Assembly: GCA_002917075.1 (NCBI GenBank)
Contig: NTMA01000034.1
Location: 124,001 to 188,000 of the forward strand
Direction: 5' to 3'
From: Hawksworthiomyces lignivorus
Lineage: Eukaryota; Ascomycota; Sordariomycetes; Ophiostomatales; Ophiostomataceae
Length of the DNA stretch: 64,000 bases
The notes under the pieces were generated by a model that made no database searches, was not told the DNA's origin, and was given only the letters and a program-made list of their open reading frames with translations. Both the position numbers and the translations under genes were made by a program. This document shows, piece by piece, positions 11,576-23,325 of this stretch (positions are counted from its first letter, which is position 1; each line of letters starts with the position of its first letter).

Positions 11576-12376
11576 ATGGCGCTAAAGGCGTCAGTACTAT
11601 GCCTCGTCGCCTTTGGTCTATATTGCCTGCTGCGGGTGGGCAGAAGAGATCCGCGCATGCCTCCTGGGCCTCCAACAATTCCTGTTTTGGGAAATATGCA
11701 CCAAATACCTTTGACGGGGATGTTTAAACAGTAAGGGAAATATGTTCCCAGGCCCCAATAGACTAACATGCAACGTATTTTCACTGCTAATTGTTGAACT
11801 AGATTTCGAGAATGGGCAAGATTATATGGTCCTGTGTTCTCTCTTAAGCTTGGGCCTGCGAACGTGGTTGTTCTGTGTGACCGCAAGGCAATCTATGACT
11901 TGCTTGATAAAAAGAGCTTGATCTACTCTGACCGTCCCGAATCTTATGCCGGACGTCTTCTAACGAAGGGCGATCACATCGCACTTCAGGCTGCCACTAC
12001 CGAGTGGAGAGACAAGAGGAAGGTCGTGGCTCACAATTTTTCCCCGAAGATGCTTGATGAAAAGCACTACCGGGTTCAAGAGACAGAGTATGTTTCATAT
12101 CGTTGTTAGTCTGCGTACATGTTCTAACGCGGTCTCAATAAAGAGCTACTATTTTGATGAATGACATGCTGGACACTCCTGCAAACTTCATTCTGCATGT
12201 ACGCCGATACACATCTTCGGTTGGCTGCTCTATCATTTTTGGGCAAAGAGGTGATACCTACGATAGTTTCTGGGGCCACGTAAGTGTCCTACAGTGCAGA
12301 TTCACTGTTCAGTGTCCTGTTCAGCAGTTATCTAATTGCCACTTATTCCCAGATTGTATATGACGTGATGGAAAAG
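11576..12376 (+). pseudogene. Cytochrome P450, N-terminal part only
   Basis: Exons at about 11576..11729, 11803..12087, 12145..12279 and 12353..12376 read without a stop. They give a membrane anchor, the proline-rich hinge [30 protein letters not shown], the helix-C region EWRDKRKVVAHNFSP and IVYDVMEK. This covers roughly the first 200-220 residues of a P450. The I-helix, ExxR and heme-cysteine parts are missing altogether. The DNA passes within about 55 bases into a short-chain dehydrogenase. The intact 5' exons and the clean change of homology point to a deletion that removed the P450 3' half and the SDR 5' end. No catalytic P450 can be made from it. Confidence 0.8.
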
Positions 12377-12431
12377 GTAAGCCGTCAATAGATATGTCAA
12401 CACCAGCTACAGCGAGAGGCTAAGTCAGAGA

Positions 12432-13123
12432 CGTTGAAACAGTTTGGCGATCTTGATATCGTCCACAACAATGCCGCTGCCGTAGCCTGGGGCTAAATCC
12501 CGGACATGGAGCCATCACAGTGGACTCGCGTCTTCAAATTCGGCGTTGACGCGCCATTCTACATTTGCAGGGCGGCCATCCCGCACATGAGGAAGCAGAC
12601 GCACAAGTCGCAGCGTGGTGTCATTATCAACACCGTGTCGTCGGCTGCCCTCGTCGGCGACATTGGCCTTGGCTGCTATGCCGCGGCGAAGGCAGCGCTT
12701 GCCAATCTCACCAGAGCCATGGCCGCTGACCACGCAGCCGACGGAATTCGAATCAATGCAGTTGCTCCCGGATGGACCGATACGGCAATGTCAAAGCCAC
12801 TTGGCGCCCCCGCGGTTCGGGACCACGTTGCTAGCAGCACGCCCCTGCGCAGACCTGGCACTCCGGAGGAGCTAGCCGCGGTAATGCTATTCTTAGCCTC
12901 GGAAGACGCAACAAATGTCACGGGCTCTGGTAAAGCTGCTTTCCATCTTTGTTTCTAATCAAATGCGATTCAGTCTGCTAATACAAACTAACTAGTCTGG
13001 ACCGCGGATGGCGGCTTACTCGCTATTAGTCGCATGCCTCCTCTTGATAAAATTCATGACGTCCGTACAATATCCATACTTTTTTTTTTGCGCCAGAATT
13101 ACAGGCTAACGCTTTTATTATAG
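12432..13123 (+). pseudogene. Short-chain dehydrogenase, N-terminus lost, one internal stop
   Basis: From about 12432 the frame reads FGDLDIVHNNAA (the NNAG element of classical SDRs). It continues with the serine region INTVSSAALVGD, the catalytic YAAAK, APGWTDTAMS, FLASEDATNVTG and, after an intron (12930..12995), VWTADGGLLAIS. The Rossmann TGxxxGxG segment that binds NAD(P) is missing. A TAA at 12494-12496 interrupts the frame after AVAWG. The catalytic part itself is still open. Headless and interrupted, it cannot make a working enzyme. It directly abuts the P450 remnant. Confidence 0.8.
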
Positions 13124-13840
13124 GCTGGAGATGAAATAGACAAGCTGTATTAGCTTGCAGTCTTGTTGGCAAATAAAAAACAATAGAAATTACTTCTCAG
13201 ATTTTTAATGGAGATCATTCAGATACTATCTCGTCAAGTGTCTGTAATAAGGTTGGGGCAGGGACAATTAAAGTTCTACTAAGTGGTACCTAGAGATCGT
13301 AGCTTATTTCCCCATAGTTGTGTTACCCGATACAAGAAGACATGCGGAGTAATAACCGTAGGGGGATTGGGTTTTCCGAGGAGAAAAAAATCTGTACGCA
13401 AACTATGGCAGGTCACCAATTCAATTATTGTTTACCTTAACTTTCAGTCTTTTCTTTCCATCACTTCGGCCCAACAGCCATTATTGCAGTAGGACTCCTG
13501 GCTGGAAAACAGAAAGCTACCACTTGTATCCATCTTCAGTCGAAAGCCAAACTCCTTCTTTCTGTATAATTAAGCTATATTCATCGAGGGCCTTCTAGCA
13601 TATTGATTCAAAGTATCGATTCAAAGAGCTATATAGTACTGATATAGGCGTATGATACGGTGTCTCCGTGCCGTCTGTTCTTGTCCGCTGACCTTCTTCC
13701 TTTCATGGTCCAGACGGACCAAGCGACGGCGAAGCACATGCTTGACGCCTTGAGAAGGTGCAGCAGCCGCGATTGTACATCAAAATAGACAAATGAACTG
13801 GGAAAAACTTGAATAAATTATTGACAAATTAGCTAAGTGT
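13124..13840. other. AT-rich gene-less stretch
   Basis: It lies between the SDR remnant and the 3' end of the regulator. Nothing protein-like is seen. Confidence 0.5.
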
Positions 13841-16253
13841 TTACGCTATAGGTAATTGATCAGAAACCAAACTATTCAGAAGCTCATCCATATCCTCCGT
13901 TGTCCCTACATTGGTGATTTGTGAAACCCATTCCGTAAGCCCTCCCTCGTCGAGCGCACTTGGTTCCGCTGGTGTGTTTACAGAAATGCGCTGTGGGTTG
14001 TTCCGATCATCTAACATGTTGATGGTGCGGTTGGCTAGTGTATCAAAAATGTCTCGATATGGTGCTGCAGCATCCCACCGCTCTGCCATGAGTACTAACA
14101 CGATCGTACAGTCGGTACATGCACTGTTCACTTCACCGTGTCGACGTGCTTCTCGTGCGGCTGGTGATGTCCACAGACAATGAAGATATGTCAGACCTGC
14201 GAGAAACAGTTCGTGGACGGCTGACCATGTGTAGCTGGTGCGCTTGCCCAAGTATTGACGGCGGTACACATGGCAAATCATCTCTGCTGCTCCCAGACAG
14301 TCTAGAAAGACGGATTGTGTTGCTTGTTTGTTGATGATTTGAACTCGATAGAGTTGCAATATCGCGTAGCCGTACTCCATGTCGAACCAGTCTGCAGTAG
14401 AGAAGAGTGAAAGAGCTTCGCCAACGCATGGTGTTGGTGGAGGGGTATTTGCACGCCAATCTTCAATCTCCGCCCGGAGATGCCGTGTATGCTCCTCTTG
14501 TTTGTGCTGGGTGGAGAGACAGCATGCTGTTTTTGAGTAAACTGAACTATGTATGCGGCTGAGTATCCTCCGAATTCGAAATGTGTGAATGGCCTTGGTG
14601 ACATTTGTCGGTGGGTCGCCGGGAGAAGCTCGTGGCGTGCCACGGATGCAACTATCAGTAATGCACGATTCCTCGATATCTGTCGGATACTAGTATACCG
14701 TCAGCATTAACGCGTTTTCATTATCTGTCAGGGACGAGATACCTCAGCGTCAACCTCTTGATGAGGTATGCCCTGAGGCCGGCCTAGCATGATCGCGGCT
14801 TGAGATTCCATGGCGTAAGCACAAGAGAACACTCGTTTCCGCATTTCTAGTCTAAGTGGGTTCGCAGCCGGCCTCAGTCGATTTGAGTTGCGGTGATATC
14901 CGAGTTCAATACACTGGCGTAGGGCCAGTCCGGCAAGCTTCCTGGAAGGTTTAAGTTACAGAGCTTACTCAAGATTGTTCGGTTATCATACCAATATGAT
15001 GTTCCGATTGAGGATCTGAGGGAATATGCCGCACAGCACAGGATAGCCTGTATGGACTCTAGGCTATCGTGCACGAGAATATGATCAATGAACATCTGTG
15101 CTGAGACGTATAATGCCTAGATTAGAGTAAGCGTTTGAAACCGTGACGTAGATGGATATTATTACCTCTGCTGAGCATCCGGAGTCAGGCAGTATCAAGG
15201 CGCCAATTGCATATACCTAGAACTTTTAGTGCTGTATCTGCTGGACGGAAGATGCCAATCTCACTCACCATGTTCAGAAAGAATAGAGCGACAGGATCCG
15301 AGACAAAAGAGCCAAACTCGGCAAATTCATTTACATAGGTTGCTTCCCATACTCGAAACGTCGGTTCATGTAAAAACGGATACTGAGTATGAATGTTCCT
15401 GAAGTAAGCATCGCTGAGCTTGACTGCCTCATCATAGTTGGGTAATAAACATGGAACGGGCAGCTGGGTTTCGCTTTCGGCCACGGAGACCTTCTTTGAA
15501 TGCCTAGGGTTAGTCTGAAGGACTTGACGAAGGGATGAGTTGATTAGTCGTGAAAAGGCAAAGGTCGAGGATGAGCCTAAATAGTAAGGTTCTGCACCAG
15601 CCGCATTCAAGCTCAGGAGTCCAGCTTTGGAAGCCAGCTCATCAAGTTCATCACCTTCCTTGATCTCATTGTCGGTTTCAGCTCTGCTCGACGAATCCAG
15701 TGAAGCTGCAGGTTGATCCTCACCGAGGTGTATTGGTGTCGCTGAAGAGACCTGATGCTCCTGCTGGAGGGCGTCATAGCGAATGAGATGATCATCAGCG
15801 AGATCCGGACGAAACCGTTTGAGAATACCCTCAAGAAGTGCAACGCGTTGCTCTAAAGTTTCCAAGTAGTTCCGAGGCCGATGTTTCCTTGTCGTAGGGT
15901 CTTCCACCAGGCATACTAGCATTCATGTGAGCAACATCGGGCATGCGATAGTGTAACCCATTTACGACTAGAGATTTGATCAAGAAGCAAGCATATATGG
16001 GGCGAACTGACTTGTTTCAAAGCGCCGACAGTTCTCACAACCCAAAGGATTGTTGTCACACTAAGTCTGCGAGTCAGGGACTAATCACCAAATTCTGAGC
16101 GCTTGGCTGTTCTACCTTCAACTTCCTTTCCTTACAGCTCACACAAGCCAACAGTGTTCGATTTGAAGAACGCAGTCGTTGGGTGGTCCGATTCGGCCGA
16201 TTCTTTGGGCTTCTTACATCGTGATATACTGAACTTGGTGTCTGAGGGTCCAT
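13841..16253 (-). CDS. Zn2Cys6 transcription factor, intact, inside the decayed cluster
   Basis: Model: complement join(13841..14689,14743..14941,14992..15116,15166..15216,15269..15915,16012..16060,16116..16253), 685 aa with six introns and no stop. The binuclear cluster is complete only after two splices: CVSCKERKLKC starts at C37 and continues with CDNNPLGCENC and RRFETIC, giving spacing CX2CX6CX6CX2CX6C. A linker and a coiled-coil stretch (YLETLEQRVALLEG) follow. The fungal-specific regulatory domain then covers roughly 190-560, with YPFLHEPTF, GLALRQCIELGYHR and KRVFSCAYAME. The start is taken at MDPQTP because the zinc cluster follows soon after. Expected role: DNA-binding regulator, probably of the surrounding genes (inferred from position). 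Every exon junction keeps phase. Confidence 0.85.
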
Positions 16254-17054
16254 TTTGTGATATTCAAGGAATGAGTGGGTATGGAAGATAATGACAAAGT
16301 TGAAGTGCACTGCGAAAGAGAGCCCCTATCATTAGACCGGTGCCTTTATCAGCGTCTCAATTTGTTAGCAACTCCGCAGAGATAGACGCACTAATTTTGA
16401 ACTAGTCAGATCAATTGTGGGTACAACACAGCCAAGGTGGTAGGGTTTTATGTCGTATGCATACAGCAGATTGTGTGACTCTTTAGGGGTCTTCTATCCG
16501 TAGTATTGTGGAAGGCCCTCTGGAGGTGCGAAAAGAGTTGGCGGTGTGCTAGCCTGTGGGAAATATCAGGTGTCCCTACTCTACATGGTTGCTGACACAA
16601 ATTCACACTCCCGGTTGTCATTTCCGAGTATTGGTAGATCTTTCGCTGATTTTTGGGATGCATTCCAGTCAACTCTATGATACCAGAGTCTATTCAGACT
16701 TGGCTTCACTTTCACAAAGAATATGATGCATAAAAGGAATGGCTTGCTACCATAACGTAAGTCGTTCTACGGTGATAGCAATAATAATAATAATAACACA
16801 AGATACAAGAGTGCTTCACGCTTCTCACAAACCTGCCTCAGTATGGATCCTGCTATGTCTTTTGCCCTGTTTATTTACTATTCTCTTTAGGTAAGAGGAA
16901 AGTGGTGGGAAGAGTAAGGCTTGGGTTAATTAGACTAAGCCGTTCTCTGGCTTCAAAAATCCGCGAACACAAGTACAAGCTATGTATCTTCCGTATTTTT
17001 TATTTAAAGATATTGATTCAGAACTTCTGAATTCCAGCTTCTATGTTTTTCGTA
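16254..17054. other. Gene-less stretch with an AAT microsatellite
   Basis: This region is upstream of the regulator and downstream of the FAD oxidoreductase. A short run of AATAATAAT units lies near 16780-16797. No gene is recognised. Confidence 0.5.
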
Positions 17055-18812
17055 TCAGAGCCGAGGGGATATTGCTTCTCCGGAGCCCAATTGCTTCTTC
17101 AAACTGTTAATCCTTGAAGGAGTTATCTGAAATGCTTCTGGCAGTTTAGTATCCGCCCAAGAAGCGCCAGCCATCATCCGGACCAAGCCTGGTACTGCAG
17201 TAAAGATGCGAGCCATTCCGCTGTATTCATTCTATTAGTGCTCATGAATATGGGTCAAAACAAGTGTTGCGGGCACGAAGTACTCACTGTGCATGATGGC
17301 CAGCACAGATCCATTGACCAGGGAGTCCAGGTATCTCTCCAATAAATGGCACCGTATCCGCACTCTGTTACACGATTAGTGTCGTTTGCAAACTATTCAT
17401 TTTTAGACATCTTACATACTAGCCCAATAATACCACTCCAGCTATGCTTCACGAACTCGGCAGGATTCTTAGATGCCGGCCAATCTAACATCTCGGCTGC
17501 AGTGAAATTTTCAACAGCTTTTATTACTGAGCGAAAGTTTGAGAGCCCATCATCAGTAAAGTGTTCAGGGTGATCGTGCAGCCACTTTTCAAACTCCTCT
17601 TGCCCAGGGTTGCTGCCACCAAACAGGATCGAGCATTTCGCCGGAACCCGAGGATTAATAGTGATTAAGCCACCTTTCGGGAGAAGCACGCCATATGAGT
17701 GCTGTAGAGCATTGGACCCCCTGAAGGTTGTCGGTGGGCTGACTTCAGTACAAATGTGCGGCATAGGTTGAATTAAACCTCTCAACGAAGGCACGAGCGC
17801 AGCACAATACGCATTGCTCGCATGCACGATCTGAAAGCATTCAATGTCCCCTCGCTCCGTCTGAATAAGCCATTTCTCAGTCTTTTCTGGGCACCTGACA
17901 ACCTTTGTGACCAGAGTTTGCGTCTGCAGATTAACTCCTTTCTTGAGGCTCTCGTTCATAATGTGGGCTGCGACTTTCCAGGGGTACAAAGTGGATGCGG
18001 GCCAGGAATAGCACGCCTGTGCATCTTTGATTCGTGACACCTGGCAATGTCAGTTGCGATAATTCGATACGACGAGGACAAGGGGAACACAACCTTTGCT
18101 GCTTGTTCTGGATCATGGGTGACTTTGACCTGTGTGATGTCACCGCCTGCCGCCTTGAAGCTTTCAAAGATCTTCCTATTCTCGGCCGCAGCCTCGGGGT
18201 TGATCGGGACATCTAGGGTATCACCAACCCATAAATCACAGTCGACGTTGTTTTCTTTCACGTAAGATACGAGGTCTGACCATGTCTGACCTTCATTTTC
18301 GATGATCTAAGGAAGCATATTAGCAAAATGTGCTATATGTCAATGACACAGTGGAACTAACCTTGAGGCTCTGCTCCGGACCAAAGATGCTCTCATAGTC
18401 GAGAAACCCTCGCCATCTATCAGGCTTGCAATGACCAGCGTTCCGTCCAGTTGCCCCAGAGCAGAACTCACGGGCCTCAAGAACGACGACGCTCTTTCTT
18501 GGCCACGTGTCAATGCAATGTTGCGCAGCCAGTGTCCCAGTCATCTATATCACGCTTAATAACTCAGCCGAAGAGAAGGACGGATTGTGACGTGACACTA
18601 ACACCAGAGCCAATGATAACGATGTCTGCAGAAGTAGGTAGTTCCGGAGTGGTCCTGTGACAGAGCAGAGGATCATTATCTACACCTTTTAGCCAACATG
18701 ACTGCGATATGTCAACCCTTTTAGGAAAGCCATAGTTATGTTGATCCATTATGTCTTTGTATGGAAGTATCCAATATCCTTCGTATTGTAAATACTTGTC
18801 CGTGGATGTCAA
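17055..18812 (-). CDS. FAD-dependent oxidoreductase (DAO-type fold), intact
   Basis: Model: complement join(17055..17220,17288..17364,17420..18040,18094..18306,18362..18544,18603..18812), 489 aa. A second possible start, MDQHNYGF at 18749, gives 468 aa. The FAD-binding P-loop is restored by splicing: DIVIIGSG-MTGTLAA. EARE and CSGATGRNAGH follow, as in DAO-family flavoenzymes that oxidise amines or amino acids. The C-terminal FAD motif appears as GHHAHGMARIF, also joined across an intron. Donors include two GTTAGT and one GTTGTG, weaker than usual but all in phase. The substrate cannot be told. All six exons are open, unlike most neighbours. Confidence 0.82.
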
Positions 18813-19513
18813 AACTGAGACTCTGCTTGATTATAATGTTGGTGTTCGGGTCCAAGAACCTCTCACATCGGCTACAGGCATCGGAAAATCAACACAATTG
18901 GCCCAACAGATCATCTTGGAATTGGTGGGACGAGCCGACTAATATTTGCAAATACATTCAATAGTCTTTGTCTCTCGAAATCAACACATTTTTTTTTGTT
19001 CGGAAGTTTCCATCAGTAACAAAGTCGCTAACAGTCGATAGTACTGATAAGGATGGTGTGGGGTGCAGGGATTTATCCTAATTAGATTAGGTCTGTTACA
19101 ACATTTCCGGGGAAACAAGATGGAAGTTGCCTCCAATGAAATTGCTTCGTTTTCTGCCCTGCCTCTAGACTTTGTCCATTTATGAAACAAAGACGCCTAG
19201 AGACGAACGAGCTGGTTTACGGCTCATCAGCATATCCGAGAATTCGGATGCCCCAATTTGTCCACAGCCTTGCTCATCCATATAGGTCCCATCATCTCTG
19301 AATTACAAACAGACGGGTCTAAGCGGCGCAAATATATGAACACCAGATTTGTTTGCTCTTACGTGGCTATGGTGGCAGAGTTCATCAACGCGGCAACTCC
19401 AATTGCAAAACTTGCTAGGGGACTATCAGGTCTATTCAATAGAATATATTGTCCTACGATACTTCGACTAGTTTTTGTGTTATCTTCTCGCTGTCGTAGA
19501 AGCGGTAGTCGGT
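18813..19513. other. AT-rich gene-less stretch
   Basis: It lies between the FAD oxidoreductase start and the 3' end of the OYE remnant. No coding signal is seen. Confidence 0.5.
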
Positions 19514-20840
19514 CTAGCCTTTTGATGGCGGCTCAGCTCTATAGAATGTTGTTCGGTCTTGTGCATTCAATGGGTAGCCATTCGCCAATCTCAATGGCAA
19601 ATCTGGGTTAGCAATAAAATGCCGTCCGAAAATGATAGCATTGGCTCGTCCATCCTCCAGGGACACTAGCGCATTCTCTCTGTTATACCCGCCAGCGGCC
19701 AAAAGCCGAATACCTCCTTGCTTGAGAATATCGTGGGATGGATGAAGAGAGTAGTTAGCCAGGTCGGATTCTCTATTAGAATCTTTATGGCTGTCGCTAG
19801 TAGCAAGCGACTCCAGTTTTACTTGCTCCTAGATCTCAGTTCAATCATATTGACATAGCATGGGCGGTTTTGCGGCGGAAGAGCCGCAATCGTCTCGCAC
19901 AGACGCGCCCAATATCGCATAGGGTCGCTATCGCGGGTTCCGTGCCAGTAGTTAAATGGGCTTAAACGGATACCAGTCCTGTCTGCACCAATGGCCTCTG
20001 TGACTGCAGTTATGATTTCGATTGGAAGACGGCACCGAGCGCTGATGGAGCCTCCATACTTGTCTGTTCGGCGGTTGATATTATCGTGCAGGAACTGCTC
20101 AATAAGATAACCATTCGCTCTGCAATTCTGAATGTTAACAACCTATCATCAAGGAGCATTGTTTATGCATTTGTGTTTCTAGAAAGGGACAAGGGTTGTT
20201 AGCCGTGAATCTCGACACCATCAAAACCAGCCTGTCGAGCAAATTTTGTAGCGCGTGCAAATTGACGAACGATATCTTGGATCTCTTCTTCCGTGAGCGA
20301 TCTTGGAATTGTTGCTTCGTACTCCTTAGGTCCGGGGCCGACAAACTTCCCCGGAAGGGGCACTGCACTAGAGCTGACTGTTGGTTCGCCGTTAAGATAC
20401 TCGGGAATAGAAGCTCGTCCGGCGTGCCACAGCTGGCAGAAGATGTAGCCGCCTTTGCGGTGTACCGCTGAGGTAACCTTCTTCCACGCCTGGACTTGGG
20501 CATCTGTATACATGCCTGCGATCCTGGGATAGCCAGCAGCCTTTTTGAAAGAGTTAACGAAGTTTTCCATTTATATTTGTATCAATACAACACGGACAAA
20601 GCATACCATGCGTGAAATAGGAGTCGACTACGTAATCTGAAAGTCGTCCGGAGATGCTCGTTGACCATAATATTCTGCTACGACATCGTCCACGATCCAT
20701 TCTCCCAGCTGCAACTCCTTGGCCCTTAAGCGTCCAAGCGGCGCCATGACAATCCGATGCTTAAGCGCCATGCATCCAATCCGCAGAGGAGAAAATAACT
20801 TTGTGCCGGCTAAGGCTTTAGTTGTGGTACTGGTAGCCAT
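19514..20840 (-). pseudogene. Old Yellow Enzyme-like NADH:flavin oxidoreductase, three lesions
   Basis: Read from 20840 on the minus strand: KLFSPLRIGCMALKHRIVMAPLGRLRA, EYYGQRAS, CQLWHAGRAS, AGFDGVEIHG, ANGYLIEQFLHDNINRRTDKYGGS, GIRLSPFNYW, AAGGYNRENA and FGRHFIANPDLP. This is the full OYE fold with its FMN and substrate residues (HAGR, HG-ANGYL, YGGS). Three lesions are seen. A TAG at 20628-20630 lies in the stretch before TPISRM. The donor after VEIHG reads CT instead of GT at 20201-20202; joining CACGG to AGCGAAT would restore HGANGYL. A frameshift lies near 19828-19840 between VNMIEL and EQVKLES. The gene is almost certainly dead. It was probably a reductase of the cluster. Confidence 0.78.
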
Positions 20841-21261
20841 GCTGAGGCAGAGAGGAGACCAACTTAGAGATGGTAGGAACGCAGCAAGGTGTGGCGTAGC
20901 GTTGCGGGCAAGACGAGCAGGGAAATTTTTTAAAGTCAATCGTGTAATATATTACCTAGAAGTCCGTCTTTGTCTCGCTGCTGTATGCCAGTGATGTGTC
21001 TGGCATAGCTCAAAATCCGATGCCAACTTGGTCGGTTCATCTTCGGCGCATCTCTAAACAACAGCACTAGAATAGCTGTTATGCTCAGACATCACGAAAA
21101 TGTCTAATATAGCAAACCTATTGACCAAGAATAAGCTTTTCACCTCGGTGTAACCCAACCTACTCATCTTTATTTCCCACATCACTCTACTCGGCATCCC
21201 CAAGGAGAAGCCCGATCGCAGCACCAAAAAATTTCACAGATCCAGAGGCTGTCATCTCATC
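20841..21261. other. Divergent upstream region, OYE remnant and SnoaL-like remnant
   Basis: An AT-rich stretch of 421 bases between two divergent remnants. It was presumably their former shared promoter. An alternative upstream start for the OYE gene (20939) would add 33 residues. Confidence 0.4.
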
Positions 21262-21681
21262 ATGGATTCTAAAATTCAATACTTGTTGGATGTCCACGAG
21301 ATTCGAGAGATATCCATTCAATATAATCGATATGCTAATGCAGCGGGTGGAGACAAGTTCGCTGCACTTTGGGCGGAAGACGGAGAGTTCGACATAACTA
21401 GCGACAAGGTTTATCGTGGCCCTTAGGAAATAGCTTTTGTTTGTAGAGCAGCAAAAGAAGTTCTTCACTTCGCCGTCGACTCCCAAGTCGAGGTTGCAGG
21501 CAACTCTGCAACGCAGACGTCAAAGCTCCTGTTCTTCCATCTTGCCTCTGACAAGACGAGTCTCGAGTTCACTTGCACCACTACACTTACCGACCGTTTC
21601 GTGAAAGTTGATGGGAAATGGAAAATCAAATACCGTCGTTCCACTATTGATTTAGAGAAAAGCGTGGTCTTAGGAAGATGA
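21262..21681 (+). pseudogene. SnoaL-like (NTF2-fold) small protein with one in-frame stop
   Basis: A 139-residue frame with no intron. The order is DVHEIREISIQYNRYANA (first helix), FAALWAEDGEFDI (the typical Trp-x-x-Asp-Gly turn of SnoaL-like proteins), KVYRGP, and a run of beta strands ending DGKWKIKYRRSTID. A TAG at 21424-21426 follows RGP. Everything after it remains in the same frame to the natural stop. SnoaL-like proteins include polyketide cyclases, hydratases and dehydratases; the activity here is unknown. A single change separates this from an open gene. Loss may be recent, or the stop may be strain-specific. Confidence 0.7.
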
Positions 21682-23325
21682 ACTTGATCCGACAGGCGGC
21701 AACCTTCACACGTGTGGCTAGACGCGGAATTGCTCGACGAAAGCAGTCTCTTCGAAAAATGTTTGCGGGACTGTATTCTACAGAAAACGTGGAACCCGAG
21801 AGATCTCCGCCCTCTATAGTTGAGCAGATAGTAATTGCAATTTACACAACGTATAATAGAATACAAATTCCTAGAAGATATACTACTATCTTGCATATAA
21901 CTTCCTATGGGTGCATCTTGCGATGTCTCTAGATGAGCAAACAAAGGGTCTGTCGGCCGATACTAAGCGGTACCTACTAGAGGCACAGTTCCACAGCTCA
22001 CCAGCTAAAATCAGCCTTGCAAGAAGTCATTTGGGTCTAAAATAAGCTTTAGAAGTTTGTCCTATACCCGCTTGCTAGTAAATAGTTAAAACTAGGCAGG
22101 ATATCTTGATGCTATTCGGCTGCTATGATCTGGCAGCACATATCGCTGCAACTGTCACGGCAAAAAGCTATATATGGAGACTAAAATAGCCATATGTTAT
22201 TATCCTACTATTGTTACCGAGTCTACAAACGTCATCTTAATAGAAACGGCCGTTGGTATACGAACAAGACGAGAAACGAGGTGCTGTATCTGCCATTTTA
22301 ACTTCTAAGCCGATCCGGGTCAAGAGGGGAACCTTGTGGTGATGCGATCGCCATACCTTCGGGCAGTTCCAGTTTTGTACGTATGCCGACCTGCCGACAT
22401 AGCCATGTGTGCACACATGTAGTGCGCTCTCGGCTCCTAGTGAAGTCCCTCCTCCAAATCATTTCGGCCCCCTCTCTCCTCCCCCCACCCATTCGTCTCC
22501 ATACCCCGGACGCACAATTCCGCACTGCTCCGTGCACATACTTAGTGACACAAGTCAAGTGAGCAATAAGTTTAACTTGTCCCCTGGTTTGCAGTAGTTT
22601 ACGAAATAGAGTTTTTTTTTTTTTTCTGGATTACGAAGGCGAGAACTCGAGAGACAAAAGTTACATGTTTGAATGTGGTTGTTTCTTAGGCTAGCAATAA
22701 CACGGTGACGAGCATAGGCTACATATTCCGTGAGAGTACGGCTGCAGGCTAGACATGCTCAAGAGAAGAGGCATCAGTTATCTTTGCCCTTGTTTTTATT
22801 GGCCGGATGGTTTTGTGTGGTTCGTACCGCCAGATGGCAGATGAACAGGAAATTGCTCTGCAACAGGCCTTTGCTGGAGCATCGCAGAGGGGGGCTCTGT
22901 CTCAAGGAGCTCGTGTTCACTATTTATGTTCACAATCTACTGCTTTGGGTTTAGGACAAAAATCGGCATGGAGACCGGGGAGTCGATTTCTTGTTCTCAA
23001 GGGAGCTCTGAAGCGCCTTAGTGGCTGCGATATGCGTCTCACACAAAGGGATGACAGCGGAATGATGACGGCATAAGCGTAAGCCGTGGAAAGCCGAAGA
23101 TAACTCAACCACCATCGGCTCAAACAAACATTCCTGGCCTTACTGTGTGTACATCCAATAGAACAATTGCGGATGACCAGGAAGCCGTTGACTGTATGAA
23201 TAGAAGATTGTAAAAGAAGGGAGATAATAAATAAGTTGTGTGGTATCCGCCGCCATTGTCAAAGATTGTAGATCGCGTCGTCTTCATTTACAACGGGATT
23301 CCTGGGCTGCATCTCCTGTTCAACC
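21682..23325. other. Gene-less right margin of the accessory island
   Basis: 1.6 kb without a recognised gene. It holds a long T tract near 22612-22626. Base composition is AT-rich up to about 22.3 kb and then more mixed. The small open frames here (for example 22730-23076) match nothing I know and have no clear coding pattern. Confidence 0.5.

Noticed and set aside
12377..12431. A natural P450-SDR fusion enzyme
   Set aside because: The P450 part lacks its heme-binding half, the SDR part lacks its cofactor loop, and a stop follows at 12494; deletion is the simpler reading.
22298..23123. Several small frames upstream of the intact P450
   Set aside because: Short, overlapping on both strands, no homology recognised and no splice pattern that joins them.
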